DNA from: Nitrospirota bacterium
GTDB taxonomy: Bacteria > Nitrospirota > Thermodesulfovibrionia > SZUA-242
Assembly: GCA_016212095.1 (NCBI GenBank)
Contig: JACRHH010000036.1
Coordinates: 1 to 64,000 of the forward strand
DNA: 64,000 bases
Direction of reading: 5' to 3'
The notes under the pieces: model-generated
The model's database searches: none
Seen by the model: only the letters and a program-made list of their open reading frames with translations
Told to the model about the DNA's origin: nothing
Part shown: one piece after another, positions 49,246-58,626 of the stretch
How the letters are laid out: the number at the start of each line of letters is the position of its first letter
How positions within the stretch are numbered: the stretch's first letter is position 1
Translations under genes and position numbers: made by a program

Positions 49246-51159
49246 ATGTCCGACGCAGTTCATACAGCGCATGAGGAGAGTTTCGAGTTTCAGGCCGAGA
49301 TCAGGGAGCTTCTGCATCTGCTCATCCACTCGCTCTACACCAAGAAGGAAATATTCGTGCGGGAGCTTGTTTCGAACGCTTCCGACGCGCTTGACAAGAT
49401 GCGGTACATCCAGCTTGCGCATCCGGAAACCGGAGGCGGCGAGATTCCGCTGGAAATACGGATAGAGGTAGACGAGACCGCCAAAACGCTCGCCATCTCC
49501 GACACCGGAATCGGCATGACGCGGGCCGAGATCGTTCAGAATCTGGGAACGATTGCGAAATCGGGCTCGATGGAGTTTATCAAAAAGCTTGCCGAAGACA
49601 AGCGCGGCGACATGAACCTGATCGGCCAGTTCGGCGTGGGGTTCTATTCCGCGTTCATGGCGGCATCGGAAGTGCGCGTGATTACAAAGTCTTACCGCGA
49701 CGACGAGCCGGGCCAGATCTGGATTTCGGGCGGATCGGGTAGTTACACAATTCGGGAGATTCCGGTTGAAAAACGCGGAACGCGCATCGAGGTTCAGTTG
49801 AAGGATGACGCCTCGGAATTTTTGAGCGCCGTTAGGCTTGAAAATATAATTAAAAAATACTCGAATTTCGTGCCGTATCCGGTTTTTGTGGCCGGAAAGC
49901 AGGCAAACAGCGTGTCAGCCATTTGGACGAAGCCTAAAAACGACATAACCGACGAGGAATACGACGAATTCTATAAATTTCTGAGCGGCTCGCCAGACGG
50001 CCCGGCCACGCGGCTTCATCTTGTAAGCGACGCGCCGCTGTCGTTTCAGTCGGTGCTGTTCGTGCCGAAGACCAACTTCGAGAAGATGGGCATGGGCAAG
50101 CTGGAACACGGCCCCGATCTTTACGCGCGCAAGGTGCTCATTCAGCACAACTGCAAGGAACTCGTGCCGGACTACCTGCGTTTCGTGCGCGGCGTGGTCG
50201 ATTCCGAGGACATCACGCTGAATGTTTCGCGCGAAACCATTCAGGACAACGCGGTTCTTCGCAAGATCAGCCGCAATCTTGTGAAGAAGCTGCTCGATCA
50301 TCTGGCCTCGATGCTTGCCGGGCGGCGCGAGGATTATCTCAAATTTTACGGGGAGTTTGGCCGCATCTTAAAAGAAGGCGTGGCGATCGATTACGAAAAC
50401 CGCCAGCGCCTTGGCAAGCTGTTTTTATACCCAACGTCAGCCGGTGCAGACGACGCGCCGGTTACGCTGAAGGAATACTCCGAGCGCATGAAGGAAGGGC
50501 AGAAGGCGATCTACTACCTTGCCGCGCCCGACAGGAGGGCGCTTGACGCAAGCCCGCATCTTGAGATGTTCCGCAAGCGCGGCATCGAGATTGTTTACCT
50601 CTACGATCCGGTTGACGACTTCGTGCTTTCGGGCCTTGGCGAGTTCAACGGCAAGCCGCTCAAATCTGCCGACCAGGTTGAGCCAGACGAACTTAAAGAC
50701 ATCGCGATGCCGGAAGGCGCTGAAAAAACTGAGGGAAAGAAGGAAGACACCATCGCTTTCTCGTCGGCGTTCGACGCGTTCCTGAAGCGGTTCAGGGAAA
50801 TTCTTGGCGACCGCGTGGAGGACGTGAAGGAGTCGGCGCGCCTCAGTTCAAGCCCATGCCTCCTGGTTACGCCGGGCAGCGGCCCAAGCATTCAGGCGCA
50901 GAAAGTCATCAGCATGATCGACCGCGATTTCCGGATGGCAAAGCGCGTGCTGGAAGTTAACAAGGACAATCCGCTTGTCAGAAACCTTGTGGCGATGCAC
51001 GGGGAACAGCCGGAATCGCCGCTGGTTTCGGCCTGCTGCGAGCAGTTGTTCGAAAACGCGATGCTTATGGAGGGCATCCTTCCCGATCCGTCCGGCATGG
51101 TTCCGCGCATTCAGCGAATTATGGAAGAGGCGGCATCCGGAAAAGCGAATCGGACTTGA
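49246..51159 (+). CDS. htpG: Hsp90-family chaperone
   Basis: HtpG is the bacterial Hsp90, an ATP-driven chaperone. The 637-residue protein has the GHKL ATPase domain: LLIHSLYTKKEIFVRELVSN, SNASDALDKMRY, LAISDTGIGMTRAEI and IGQFGVGFYSAFM, then the middle domain (LPDYLRFVRGVVDSEDITLN-like) and dimer domain. AGAGG lies upstream. It is a housekeeping gene inserted in, or adjacent to, the toxin-antitoxin zone. Confidence 0.98.
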   Translation: MSDAVHTAHEESFEFQAEIRELLHLLIHSLYTKKEIFVRELVSNASDALDKMRYIQLAHPETGGGEIPLEIRIEVDETAKTLAISDTGIGMTRAEIVQNLGTIAKSGSMEFIKKLAEDKRGDMNLIGQFGVGFYSAFMAASEVRVITKSYRDDEPGQIWISGGSGSYTIREIPVEKRGTRIEVQLKDDASEFLSAVRLENIIKKYSNFVPYPVFVAGKQANSVSAIWTKPKNDITDEEYDEFYKFLSGSPDGPATRLHLVSDAPLSFQSVLFVPKTNFEKMGMGKLEHGPDLYARKVLIQHNCKELVPDYLRFVRGVVDSEDITLNVSRETIQDNAVLRKISRNLVKKLLDHLASMLAGRREDYLKFYGEFGRILKEGVAIDYENRQRLGKLFLYPTSAGADDAPVTLKEYSERMKEGQKAIYYLAAPDRRALDASPHLEMFRKRGIEIVYLYDPVDDFVLSGLGEFNGKPLKSADQVEPDELKDIAMPEGAEKTEGKKEDTIAFSSAFDAFLKRFREILGDRVEDVKESARLSSSPCLLVTPGSGPSIQAQKVISMIDRDFRMAKRVLEVNKDNPLVRNLVAMHGEQPESPLVSACCEQLFENAMLMEGILPDPSGMVPRIQRIMEEAASGKANRT

Positions 51160-51191
51160 CCGTCAGGCTTATCCGGTATAATATGCCCCAT

Positions 51192-51479
51192 ATGGATGCG
51201 AAATTATACTTCCATCGCAAGAACATAGAGCCTGATGGCAGCATTGTGGAGATGAAGATCTGGAATGTTCCGCCGTCTCATGACAAGCCGCACGGTCTTA
51301 AATACTCGCTTGTGTATATACGTGACGGGAAACGCATTGTCGGATACGACAATGCCGAGGGCCGGGGCGATCACAGGCATGTGCGACGGCGGGAATATGG
51401 CTATTCTTTCATCGATATGGACACGTTGCTTGGTGATTTCTTGCGCGATGTGGAAATGGCGAGGCGAGGTGAATTATGA
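51192..51479 (+). CDS. TumE-like toxin (DUF6516 family)
   Basis: The protein of about 95 residues begins MDAKLYFHRKNIEPDG and has KIWNVPPSHDKPHGLKYSLV, YIRDGKRIVGYDNAEGRGDH and HVRRREYGYSFIDMDTLL, as in the DUF6516/TumE toxins found with winged-helix partners. ATG 51192 is preferred; upstream codons overlap htpG. TATAAT lies at 51177-51182, so the transcript may have almost no leader. The stop overlaps the antitoxin start (ATGA). Confidence 0.85.
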   Translation: MDAKLYFHRKNIEPDGSIVEMKIWNVPPSHDKPHGLKYSLVYIRDGKRIVGYDNAEGRGDHRHVRRREYGYSFIDMDTLLGDFLRDVEMARRGEL

Positions 51480-51850
51480 AAGTCAAGAAGATCGACATCG
51501 GCATCAAAGGCCTCCCGGAAAGCCTGCATGACTTTGCCGCCGCATGGAAAAAGCTGGAATCAGGCAAGGAGATCAGGAAGGACGAGGGCGTTTATTTCGA
51601 TTCCATCGATACGATGCGGGCGGTACTAACCAATAACAGGCTTCTGGTACTGAAAACCATTCGCGAGAAGCATCCCGCTTCCGTCTACGAGCTTGCAAAA
51701 ATGCTGAAACGCGACCTCAAGAACGTCAATCAGGATCTGAGGATGCTGGCCGAAGCAGGGCTGGTAACGCTGGAGAAGACGGAGACAGACAAGAAACGCG
51801 TCGTGCCGCATGTCGATTACGGGAAAATACTTCTGGAAATTCCGGTGTGA
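51476..51850 (+). CDS. TumA-like winged-helix antitoxin
   Basis: The 124-residue protein has a C-terminal winged-helix domain (NRLLVLKTIREKHPASVYEL, AKMLKRDLKNVNQDLRMLAE, AGLVTLEKTETDKKRVVPHV), the MarR/HVO_A0114 type, and an N-terminal helical part. It follows the DUF6516 gene with a four-base overlap. It should bind DNA and neutralise the toxin. Family link from the gene pair and fold. Confidence 0.85.
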   Translation: MKVKKIDIGIKGLPESLHDFAAAWKKLESGKEIRKDEGVYFDSIDTMRAVLTNNRLLVLKTIREKHPASVYELAKMLKRDLKNVNQDLRMLAEAGLVTLEKTETDKKRVVPHVDYGKILLEIPV

Positions 51851-51880
51851 CAGGCGAGCCCGCCTGCGCGGGAACGCCTG
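51851..51880. terminator. Nested hairpin after the TumE/TumA pair
   Basis: CAGGCG (51851-51856) pairs with CGCCTG (51875-51880). Inside, CCCGC (51859-51863) pairs with GCGGG (51868-51872) around CTGC. The sequence ATTTCG follows. It may end the toxin-antitoxin transcript, though the T-run is poor. Confidence 0.45.
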
Positions 51881-51888
51881 ATTTCGTA

Positions 51889-51897
51889 TGATATAAT
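51889..51897 (+). promoter_or_regulatory. Extended -10 promoter upstream of galT
   Basis: TG-A-TATAAT matches the extended -10 motif (TGn plus TATAAT at 51892-51897). No clear -35 box lies 17 bases before it. It would give galT a leader of about 75 bases, ending with AAGGAGG ahead of the ATG. Confidence 0.45.
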
Positions 51898-51980
51898 GTA
51901 GCCTGCCTGCGCGTAATAATATTATTGAAGCGTCAAGGCAGATGCGCTAAAAGCCGTAAATTAAGGAGGCTTTCCGGATT

Positions 51981-52979
51981 ATGCCTGAGCTTCGCAAAGA
52001 CCCTATCATCGGACGGTGGGTGATCATATCGGTTGAACGCGGCAAGCGCCCGTCCGACTTCATAACCCGCGGACAGAGAAGAAAAGGCGGCTTCTGCCCG
52101 TTCTGTCCGGGTAACGAATACACCACTCCAAACGAAATAATTTCATTCCGCCCATCGGACAGCAAGCCGAACTCGAAGGACTGGACGCTTCGCGTTGTGC
52201 CGAACAAGTTCCCGGCGCTTCAGGTTGAAGGCGGACTTGGCCGCGCCGGAGAGGGCATCTACGACATGATGAACGGAATCGGCGCGCACGAGGTGATCAT
52301 CGAGTCGCCGGATCATGAGGCCACGATGTCCACCATGCCGCTGAAGGCGCTTGAGGACGTGATGTGGGCGTTTCATCACCGCATGGGCGACCTGAAGAAA
52401 GACAGCCGCTTCCGTTACGCGCTTATCTTCAAGAACGAAGGCGAGGTTGCGGGAGCAACCCTTGAGCACACGCATTCGCAGTTGATAGCCACCCCGATAG
52501 TTCCGTCCCTGGTGAAGGAGGAGATGGAAGGCGCGCGGCGCTATTTCGACTACAAGGAGCGTTGCATCTTCTGCGACATCGTGCATCAGGAACTGGAAAC
52601 CGGAGCTCGCGTTGTGTGGGAAAACCGCAATTTCATAGCGCTTGAGCCATACGCGCCGCGCGTGCCGTTTGAAACCTGGATCATGCCAAAACAGCATGAG
52701 TCGCATTTCGATTACGCATACGAGGGCAAATACGCCGGGCTGGCCGAGATCCTGCAACAGACTTTGAAACGAATGGACAGGATTCTTGACACGCCGCCGT
52801 ACAATTTCGTCATTCATACCTCGCCGTTCAATACCGAGGTGAACGACTACTATCACTGGCATATCGAGATCATGCCGAAGCTGACCAAGCCCGCCGGTTT
52901 CGAATGGGGATCTGGCTTCCATATCAATCCGACGCCGCCGGAGGAGGCGGCCAAATTCCTGCGCGAGGCAAGGGTATAG
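51981..52979 (+). CDS. galT: Galactose-1-phosphate uridylyltransferase family
   Basis: The 332-residue protein has the GalT features: PIIGRWVIISVERGKRP at the start, zinc-type CPFCPGNE and CIFCD pairs, EHTHSQL with the catalytic HxHxQ (Pro of HPHxQ replaced by Thr) and SPFNTEVNDYYHWHIEIMPK. It transfers UMP between hexose 1-phosphate and UDP-glucose, or may act on another sugar phosphate. It lies seven bases before glgA, so the product is likely tied to glycogen metabolism. Confidence 0.93.
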   Translation: MPELRKDPIIGRWVIISVERGKRPSDFITRGQRRKGGFCPFCPGNEYTTPNEIISFRPSDSKPNSKDWTLRVVPNKFPALQVEGGLGRAGEGIYDMMNGIGAHEVIIESPDHEATMSTMPLKALEDVMWAFHHRMGDLKKDSRFRYALIFKNEGEVAGATLEHTHSQLIATPIVPSLVKEEMEGARRYFDYKERCIFCDIVHQELETGARVVWENRNFIALEPYAPRVPFETWIMPKQHESHFDYAYEGKYAGLAEILQQTLKRMDRILDTPPYNFVIHTSPFNTEVNDYYHWHIEIMPKLTKPAGFEWGSGFHINPTPPEEAAKFLREARV

Positions 52980-52986
52980 GCTTGTA

Positions 52987-54438
52987 ATGAGAATATTGAT
53001 CGCCGCGTCGGAGGCGGTTCCGTTTGCCAAGACCGGCGGACTTGCCGACGTGGCGGGTTCGCTGGCCGTTGCCTTCAGGGGCATGGGGGCCGATTCATCA
53101 TTGATAATGCCGCTCTACCGGCGCGTGCGCGAGCATTTCCGCCTGAAACCGCTCGGCATAGAGTTTTCTGTGCCGCTTGGGCCGGTCACCCAGACCGCGC
53201 GAATATGGACAGCAGCCCGCGCGAAAGGCGTTCCGGCATACTTCATCGAAAACGATTTTTTCTTCGACCGTGAATACTGTTACGGCACTCCCGACGGCGA
53301 CTATCCGGACAACGCCTCGCGCTTCATATTCTTCTCCCGCGCCGTAATCGAGGCGGCCATCCGGCTTGAGCTTGCGCCGGACGTGATCCATTGCCACGAC
53401 TGGCAGACCGCGCTCATTCCGCTATACCTGAAAAGCGTTTACCGCAGCCGATTGCCCGAAACAGCCTCGGTTTTCACAATTCATAACCTTGCCTATCAGG
53501 GGCGTTTCTGGCACTGGGACATGCCGCTTACCGGCGTTGGCTGGGAACACTTCACGCCTGAGGGAATCGAGTTTTTCGGGAAAATCAACCTCATGAAGGC
53601 AGGCATCGTTTACGCCGACGAGGTGACAACCGTAAGCCCCACATACGCCCGCGAGATCATGACACATGCGCATGGCGAAGGATTGGACGGCGTGCTGAAA
53701 AATCGTCGCGACTCGCTTGCAGGAATCCTGAACGGAATAGACACGCACGACTGGAACCCGGCAACCGACAAGCGCATAGTCGCGGTTTACGGCCCGGACG
53801 ACCTGTCGGGCAAAAAGCTCTGCAAGGCGGCGCTTCAGCGCGAGTGCGGACTCAAGCGCTCGGCCAGGACGCCGCTTGCGGGCGTGGTTTCCCGGCTTTC
53901 CGGCCAGAAGGGAATAAGCCTTCTGGCTTCGGCATGTGAGCAGATCTTGGGCAAACACGATATTCAGCTTGTGGTGCTCGGAGCCGGAGACGCGGCGCTT
54001 GAGCGCAGAATGCAGCGTTTGGCCGGGGAATTCGAAGGCCGAATGCACACGCATATCGGATATAGCGACGAAATGGCGTACAGGGTGTATGCCGGGGCCG
54101 ACATGTTTCTTATGCCGTCCCGGTATGAGCCGTGCGGCCTGAGCCAGATGATCGCCATGCGCTACGGCGCGGTTCCGGTAGTCCACAAGACCGGCGGCCT
54201 TGCCGACACCGTGACTGAAGCGGATGACGGCGGAAACGGGTTCGTATTCAGCGGGTTCAGCGTGGAGCGGCTTGTAGCGGCGGTCGAGCGGGCGCTGGAG
54301 GCCTTCGGCAACAGGCGGCGATGGGCCGGGATTGTAAAGAGCAGCATGACAGGCGACTATTCGTGGCGCCATTCGGCGCGCGAGTATCTGGATCTCTACC
54401 GTAAAACATTCGAAAGAACAATCGGCCATGTCGCTTAA
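52987..54438 (+). CDS. glgA: Glycogen synthase (GT5)
   Basis: The 483-residue GT5 enzyme has KTGGL in RILIAASEAVPFAKTGGLAD, VIHCHDWQTALIPLYL, FTIHNLAYQGRFW and C-terminal MFLMPSRYEPCGLSQMIAMR with the E-x7-E motif (RYEPCGLSQMIA). It builds alpha-1,4-glucan from ADP- or UDP-glucose. Length is normal. The stop overlaps the next gene by 11 bases. Confidence 0.96.
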   Translation: MRILIAASEAVPFAKTGGLADVAGSLAVAFRGMGADSSLIMPLYRRVREHFRLKPLGIEFSVPLGPVTQTARIWTAARAKGVPAYFIENDFFFDREYCYGTPDGDYPDNASRFIFFSRAVIEAAIRLELAPDVIHCHDWQTALIPLYLKSVYRSRLPETASVFTIHNLAYQGRFWHWDMPLTGVGWEHFTPEGIEFFGKINLMKAGIVYADEVTTVSPTYAREIMTHAHGEGLDGVLKNRRDSLAGILNGIDTHDWNPATDKRIVAVYGPDDLSGKKLCKAALQRECGLKRSARTPLAGVVSRLSGQKGISLLASACEQILGKHDIQLVVLGAGDAALERRMQRLAGEFEGRMHTHIGYSDEMAYRVYAGADMFLMPSRYEPCGLSQMIAMRYGAVPVVHKTGGLADTVTEADDGGNGFVFSGFSVERLVAAVERALEAFGNRRRWAGIVKSSMTGDYSWRHSAREYLDLYRKTFERTIGHVA

Positions 54439-57400
54439 ACGGCGCTTCGTCCTTTTTGCCGCGATATACATAAGCGTTGTTTTGGTTGTGGGCTGGATGG
54501 CCTATTCCATAGACACGATCTCCGTGCAATCGCCGGCGGGCGAATATCCGGGCGGATACGCCGAACGTTTCGGCCTCTACCGCGTTCTCACCTTTTCGCT
54601 GTTCGTCATTCTCGCTCTCACCTTCTATTTCGTTGTGCGCGCGGCCCAATGGATTTCAGCGCCGGTCGGCAGGCTCACCGAAGGCTCGCGGAGGATACGC
54701 GAGGGCGACTTCGCCTTCCGGATAGACCTCGACCGCGATGACGAATTCGGCTCGCTGGCCGCTTCGTTCAACGAGATGGCGGCGGCGCTTGGAGAATCAC
54801 ATAACCGCCTGAGGACAAAGCTTCTTGAAAGCGAAACGCTCATGGAGGTTTCGCAGGCCGAGAATTCGAGCCTTGAACTGGGAGCCATACTGTCGTCGAT
54901 CACGGCGATTGTGGCTTCCCGCATGAACAAGGACGTATGCTCCATCTACCTGTTTACCGAAGACCGCAAGTCGCTTGTCCTTCGGGCTACAAAAGGTCTT
55001 GCCCCGTCGGCGGTCGGCACGGCGCGCCTTGCAATAGGCGAGGGCATAGTCGGCGCGGCGGCAAGGGAGATGAGTCCTGTTGCCGTTGCCGACGTAAGGA
55101 GCGACAGCCGTTTCAAGGAACTTCCGGAGACGAGGGAAACGGAGTATCTGTCGCTTCTGGCCCTTCCGATCCTGCGCGAGGGATCGTGCCTTGGCGTCAT
55201 AACCATCCAGTCCCGCGAGGTCTACGCTTATTCGGGCGAGGAGATCGATTTCCTGACGCTCATATCCCACAACGTGGGAAGCGCGATAAGAAACGCCCGC
55301 CTGTACGACAGCATAAGAAGACGGCTTCAGCGCCAGCGAATGCTGCACGAGCTGGGCATGGCGATCAATTCCATACTCGACCTCGATCAGCTTCTTCACG
55401 ATGTCTGCATGAGGACAGCCCAACTGCTGAACGCCGAAGGGGCGATAATCCGGCTGATCGAGGGCGATCACCTGATTATTAAAGCGTCTTACGGGCTTCC
55501 GCCGGGCGTGGAGACCATGCGACCGCTGGCTCTGGGCGAGGGAATCGCCGGAATAGTAGCAATGGAGGGAAGGCCCCTGAACGTGGACAACGCCGGCAGC
55601 TTCGGCGGCCATGTGAATGTTCCGGGCGTTGACGCTAAATCGGTGCTCGCGGTTCCGCTTCGGGCCGGAGCTGTCGTGATAGGAACCATCGGGCTGTACA
55701 ACAAGCGCAGCCACGGCGCTGATGCAACTTTCGACATTGATGACATCGAAACGATGTCGTCCGTTGGCGCGATGTCGGCAATTGCGATAGAGAATGCGCG
55801 GCTTTACCGGGAAGAGAAGCTTCGCGAGAGCGAGGTTCGCATGGCCGGACACAGGCTCGAAACCCTCTTTGAGAGCGTGCAGGGCGGCATAATCACGATA
55901 GGCCGCGATCTTGCGGTGCGGTCGGCCAACAGGTTTGTGGAGAGATGGATCGGCGGTGATGTCGATTCCATCATTGGAAGGCATTGCTCCGCGATCAGAA
56001 CGGGCGAAACCGGCATCATTCCGGTTGAGCCTGTCGCGGAAACATTCGAAACCGGCAATCCGCGCGCCATCGATGTTCAGGGCCATATGGACGGCGATCC
56101 GCTCTATCTGCAGATGACCACCTACCCCATGCGGCACGAGTCCGGCGAAATCGAGGAGGTTATTATCTTCCTCCTGGACATAACCGAGCGGGTGCGAAGC
56201 CAGAAGGAGATGCTTTCCCTCTACAGCGAGGTGAGCCAGACAAAGAAATACCTCGAATCGCTGATCGACAATTCCGCCGACGCGATCATCACGACAGACC
56301 TGAACGGAAATGTCATGTCGTGGAACAAGGGCGCGGAACGCATCTACTGGTATTCGGCGGACGAGGTGATTTACAAGCCGATTCCGGTGCTGCCTGAATT
56401 TCTGCTTCCGGCCGAGGCCGAGAATACGGAGCTTATCAGGCGCAAGGAGACGCTACGCGACATCGAGACGCTTCGCCGCAGAAAGGACGGCACGCTGATC
56501 GAGGTTAGCGTCACGCTCTCCCCGGTTATCGATGAATACGGCAACGTTATCGGAGTAAGCGGAATCTCCCGCGACATATCGGACAAGCGGCGCACCGAGC
56601 AGGAGCTTACCCGGCGCAATCAGGAGCTTTCCCGCCTGCTCTTTATAAGCAACGCCATGCGCTCCACGCTCGATCTGCACAGGCTGCTGCGGATGACGCT
56701 CACCGCCGTCACCATGTCTGACGGCCTGGGCTTCAACCGGGCGCTTCTACTGGAAGTGGACAGCGACAGGCGGATTCTCAAGGGCTTGATGGGCGTTGGG
56801 CCGGGCAGCCTCGAAGACGCGTGGCGGATCTGGGGCGAGCTTGCCATGGCGCGGAAATCGCTCGAAAACATAATGGACGAAATCGCCTCGCAGCCCATTC
56901 AACGCACATCGTTTCTCGACCGTCTGGCGCAGAATCTTGAAATACCGATCGGCGATGACGCGGACAGCATCCTGGCAACGGTCGTAAGGGAAAAGAAACC
57001 GATGAACGTTTCCGACGCCCGGTCTGATGCGCGCGTCGATCCGATACTTGTTCAACAGCTTGGAACCGAGGCGTTCGCGCTCATCCCGCTCCTGTCGCAG
57101 GACAAGGTGGTGGGTGTTCTATGGGTTGACAACCTGTTCAACCGCCGTCCGATAACGGACGACGACCTTCGCTTTCTGGCCGCGTTCGGCAACCATGTGG
57201 CGTCCGCCGTCGAGAGCGCGAGGCTGTTTGAAAAGGTTTCCATGGCAGAGGCGGAACTGGAAAACATATTCGAGTCGATCTCCGACATGGTCTATTTCAA
57301 CGACCGCGATTACAACATCAAGAAGGTGAACAAGGCGGTGGTGCAACGGATAGGACTTCCGGAGAGCAGAATCGTCGGACGCAAATGCTACGAGGTGTTT

Positions 57401-58273
57401 CACGGGATAGACGAGCCTTTCCACAAATGCCCGCATTCCAAGACCATTCAGAGCGGCAAGGCGTTCATCGAGGAGGTTGAAGACCCGAATCTGGGCGGCG
57501 TGTTCATGGTGTCGTCGTCGCCCATACGCGATCTGTCGGGCGAACTCATTGGAACCGTGCATATTTCCCGCGACATTTCCGATGCGCGAAGATTGAACGA
57601 GAAGCTCAAGAAGGCCGAGAAGATGGCGGCGCTTGGCGAGATGGCGGCAAAGATAGCCCACGAGATCAGAAATCCGCTCACATCGATAGGCGGCTTCGCC
57701 AGAAGGCTGGAGAAGCAGCTCGACGGCAAGCTGAAAAACTATGCGACCATCATGGTCGATTCCGTGACGCACCTGGAATCGCTCCTGAAGGATATTCTCG
57801 GTTTCGTCAGGGAGACGCAGATAGTGCTCATGCGTGGCGACATTGTCGAGATCATGGATCAGATCGTGTCGCTCTTTGCGCCATCGCTCAAGGAAAAGAA
57901 TATTTTGCTCGAAAAGCATTATCAGGATATTTCGCTTGAAGTTCCGCTCGATTCAAATAAAATAAGAGAAGCGCTGACGAACCTGATCACCAACGCAAGC
58001 CAGGCGATGGAAAAAGGCGGCGTCATTTCGGTGGGAATCTGGAAGACCGACCATGATGCGGTAATCGAGGTCAGAGACACCGGAACCGGAATGTCGGAAG
58101 CGACGCTAAAGCATCTTTTCGATCCGTTCTTTACGACAAAGATGTCGGGAACCGGTCTTGGGCTGGCGATAACCCAGAGGGTGATCGAGTTGCATCGCGG
58201 ACGCATCGAGGTTGAGACCGAGCAGGGTATCGGCACGGCTTTCAGAATATATCTGCCTTTGAAGGAGGAGTAA
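54428..58273 (+). CDS. Large multidomain sensor histidine kinase
   Basis: The 1281-residue protein has two membrane helices (about 7-28 and 53-72) around a short periplasmic loop, a HAMP domain (72-125), GAF domains at about 150-290, 320-455 and 745-935, PAS domains at 475-590, 605-720 and 942-1055, a HisKA H-box GEMAAKIAHEIRNPLTS (His1078) and a HATPase domain. The third PAS carries GRKCYEVFHG and HKCPHSK, a Cys pattern seen in PAS_4-like sensors. ATG 54428 overlaps glgA. The next gene is a lone receiver, probably its partner. Inputs are unknown. Confidence 0.93.
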   Translation: MSLKRRFVLFAAIYISVVLVVGWMAYSIDTISVQSPAGEYPGGYAERFGLYRVLTFSLFVILALTFYFVVRAAQWISAPVGRLTEGSRRIREGDFAFRIDLDRDDEFGSLAASFNEMAAALGESHNRLRTKLLESETLMEVSQAENSSLELGAILSSITAIVASRMNKDVCSIYLFTEDRKSLVLRATKGLAPSAVGTARLAIGEGIVGAAAREMSPVAVADVRSDSRFKELPETRETEYLSLLALPILREGSCLGVITIQSREVYAYSGEEIDFLTLISHNVGSAIRNARLYDSIRRRLQRQRMLHELGMAINSILDLDQLLHDVCMRTAQLLNAEGAIIRLIEGDHLIIKASYGLPPGVETMRPLALGEGIAGIVAMEGRPLNVDNAGSFGGHVNVPGVDAKSVLAVPLRAGAVVIGTIGLYNKRSHGADATFDIDDIETMSSVGAMSAIAIENARLYREEKLRESEVRMAGHRLETLFESVQGGIITIGRDLAVRSANRFVERWIGGDVDSIIGRHCSAIRTGETGIIPVEPVAETFETGNPRAIDVQGHMDGDPLYLQMTTYPMRHESGEIEEVIIFLLDITERVRSQKEMLSLYSEVSQTKKYLESLIDNSADAIITTDLNGNVMSWNKGAERIYWYSADEVIYKPIPVLPEFLLPAEAENTELIRRKETLRDIETLRRRKDGTLIEVSVTLSPVIDEYGNVIGVSGISRDISDKRRTEQELTRRNQELSRLLFISNAMRSTLDLHRLLRMTLTAVTMSDGLGFNRALLLEVDSDRRILKGLMGVGPGSLEDAWRIWGELAMARKSLENIMDEIASQPIQRTSFLDRLAQNLEIPIGDDADSILATVVREKKPMNVSDARSDARVDPILVQQLGTEAFALIPLLSQDKVVGVLWVDNLFNRRPITDDDLRFLAAFGNHVASAVESARLFEKVSMAEAELENIFESISDMVYFNDRDYNIKKVNKAVVQRIGLPESRIVGRKCYEVFHGIDEPFHKCPHSKTIQSGKAFIEEVEDPNLGGVFMVSSSPIRDLSGELIGTVHISRDISDARRLNEKLKKAEKMAALGEMAAKIAHEIRNPLTSIGGFARRLEKQLDGKLKNYATIMVDSVTHLESLLKDILGFVRETQIVLMRGDIVEIMDQIVSLFAPSLKEKNILLEKHYQDISLEVPLDSNKIREALTNLITNASQAMEKGGVISVGIWKTDHDAVIEVRDTGTGMSEATLKHLFDPFFTTKMSGTGLGLAITQRVIELHRGRIEVETEQGIGTAFRIYLPLKEE

Positions 58274-58626
58274 TGATGAAGATTCTGGTGGTGGACGACG
58301 ACAAAAGGATACAGCTCCTCTACCAGGCCGAGCTTGAGGAAGAAGGTTACGAAGTGTTCATTGCGGGCTCCGGAAGCGAGGCCATTGAAATGTTCGATAC
58401 CGTCAATCCCGACCTGGTCACACTGGACATACTGATGCCCGACATTGACGGCATTCAGGTGTTGCGAAAGATGAAGGAAAAAAATCCGCTGCTGCCGGTA
58501 ATCATGTCTACAGCCTACGACTACCGGGACGACTTTGCCGTATGGGCGTCCGAGGCCTATCTCGTGAAATCATCCGATCTGGCCGAGCTGAAGCTGACCA
58601 TCAAGAAACTTATTGGCGGCCCTTGA
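58273..58626 (+). CDS. Single-domain response regulator
   Basis: The 117-residue receiver has ILVVDDDKRIQLL, phospho-acceptor Asp in LVTLDILMPDIDG and MSTAYD; the family Lys is in YLVKSSD. No output domain. ATG 58273 overlaps the kinase stop (TAATG); 58276 is also possible. It likely receives phosphate from the 1281-residue kinase. Confidence 0.92.
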   Translation: MMKILVVDDDKRIQLLYQAELEEEGYEVFIAGSGSEAIEMFDTVNPDLVTLDILMPDIDGIQVLRKMKEKNPLLPVIMSTAYDYRDDFAVWASEAYLVKSSDLAELKLTIKKLIGGP

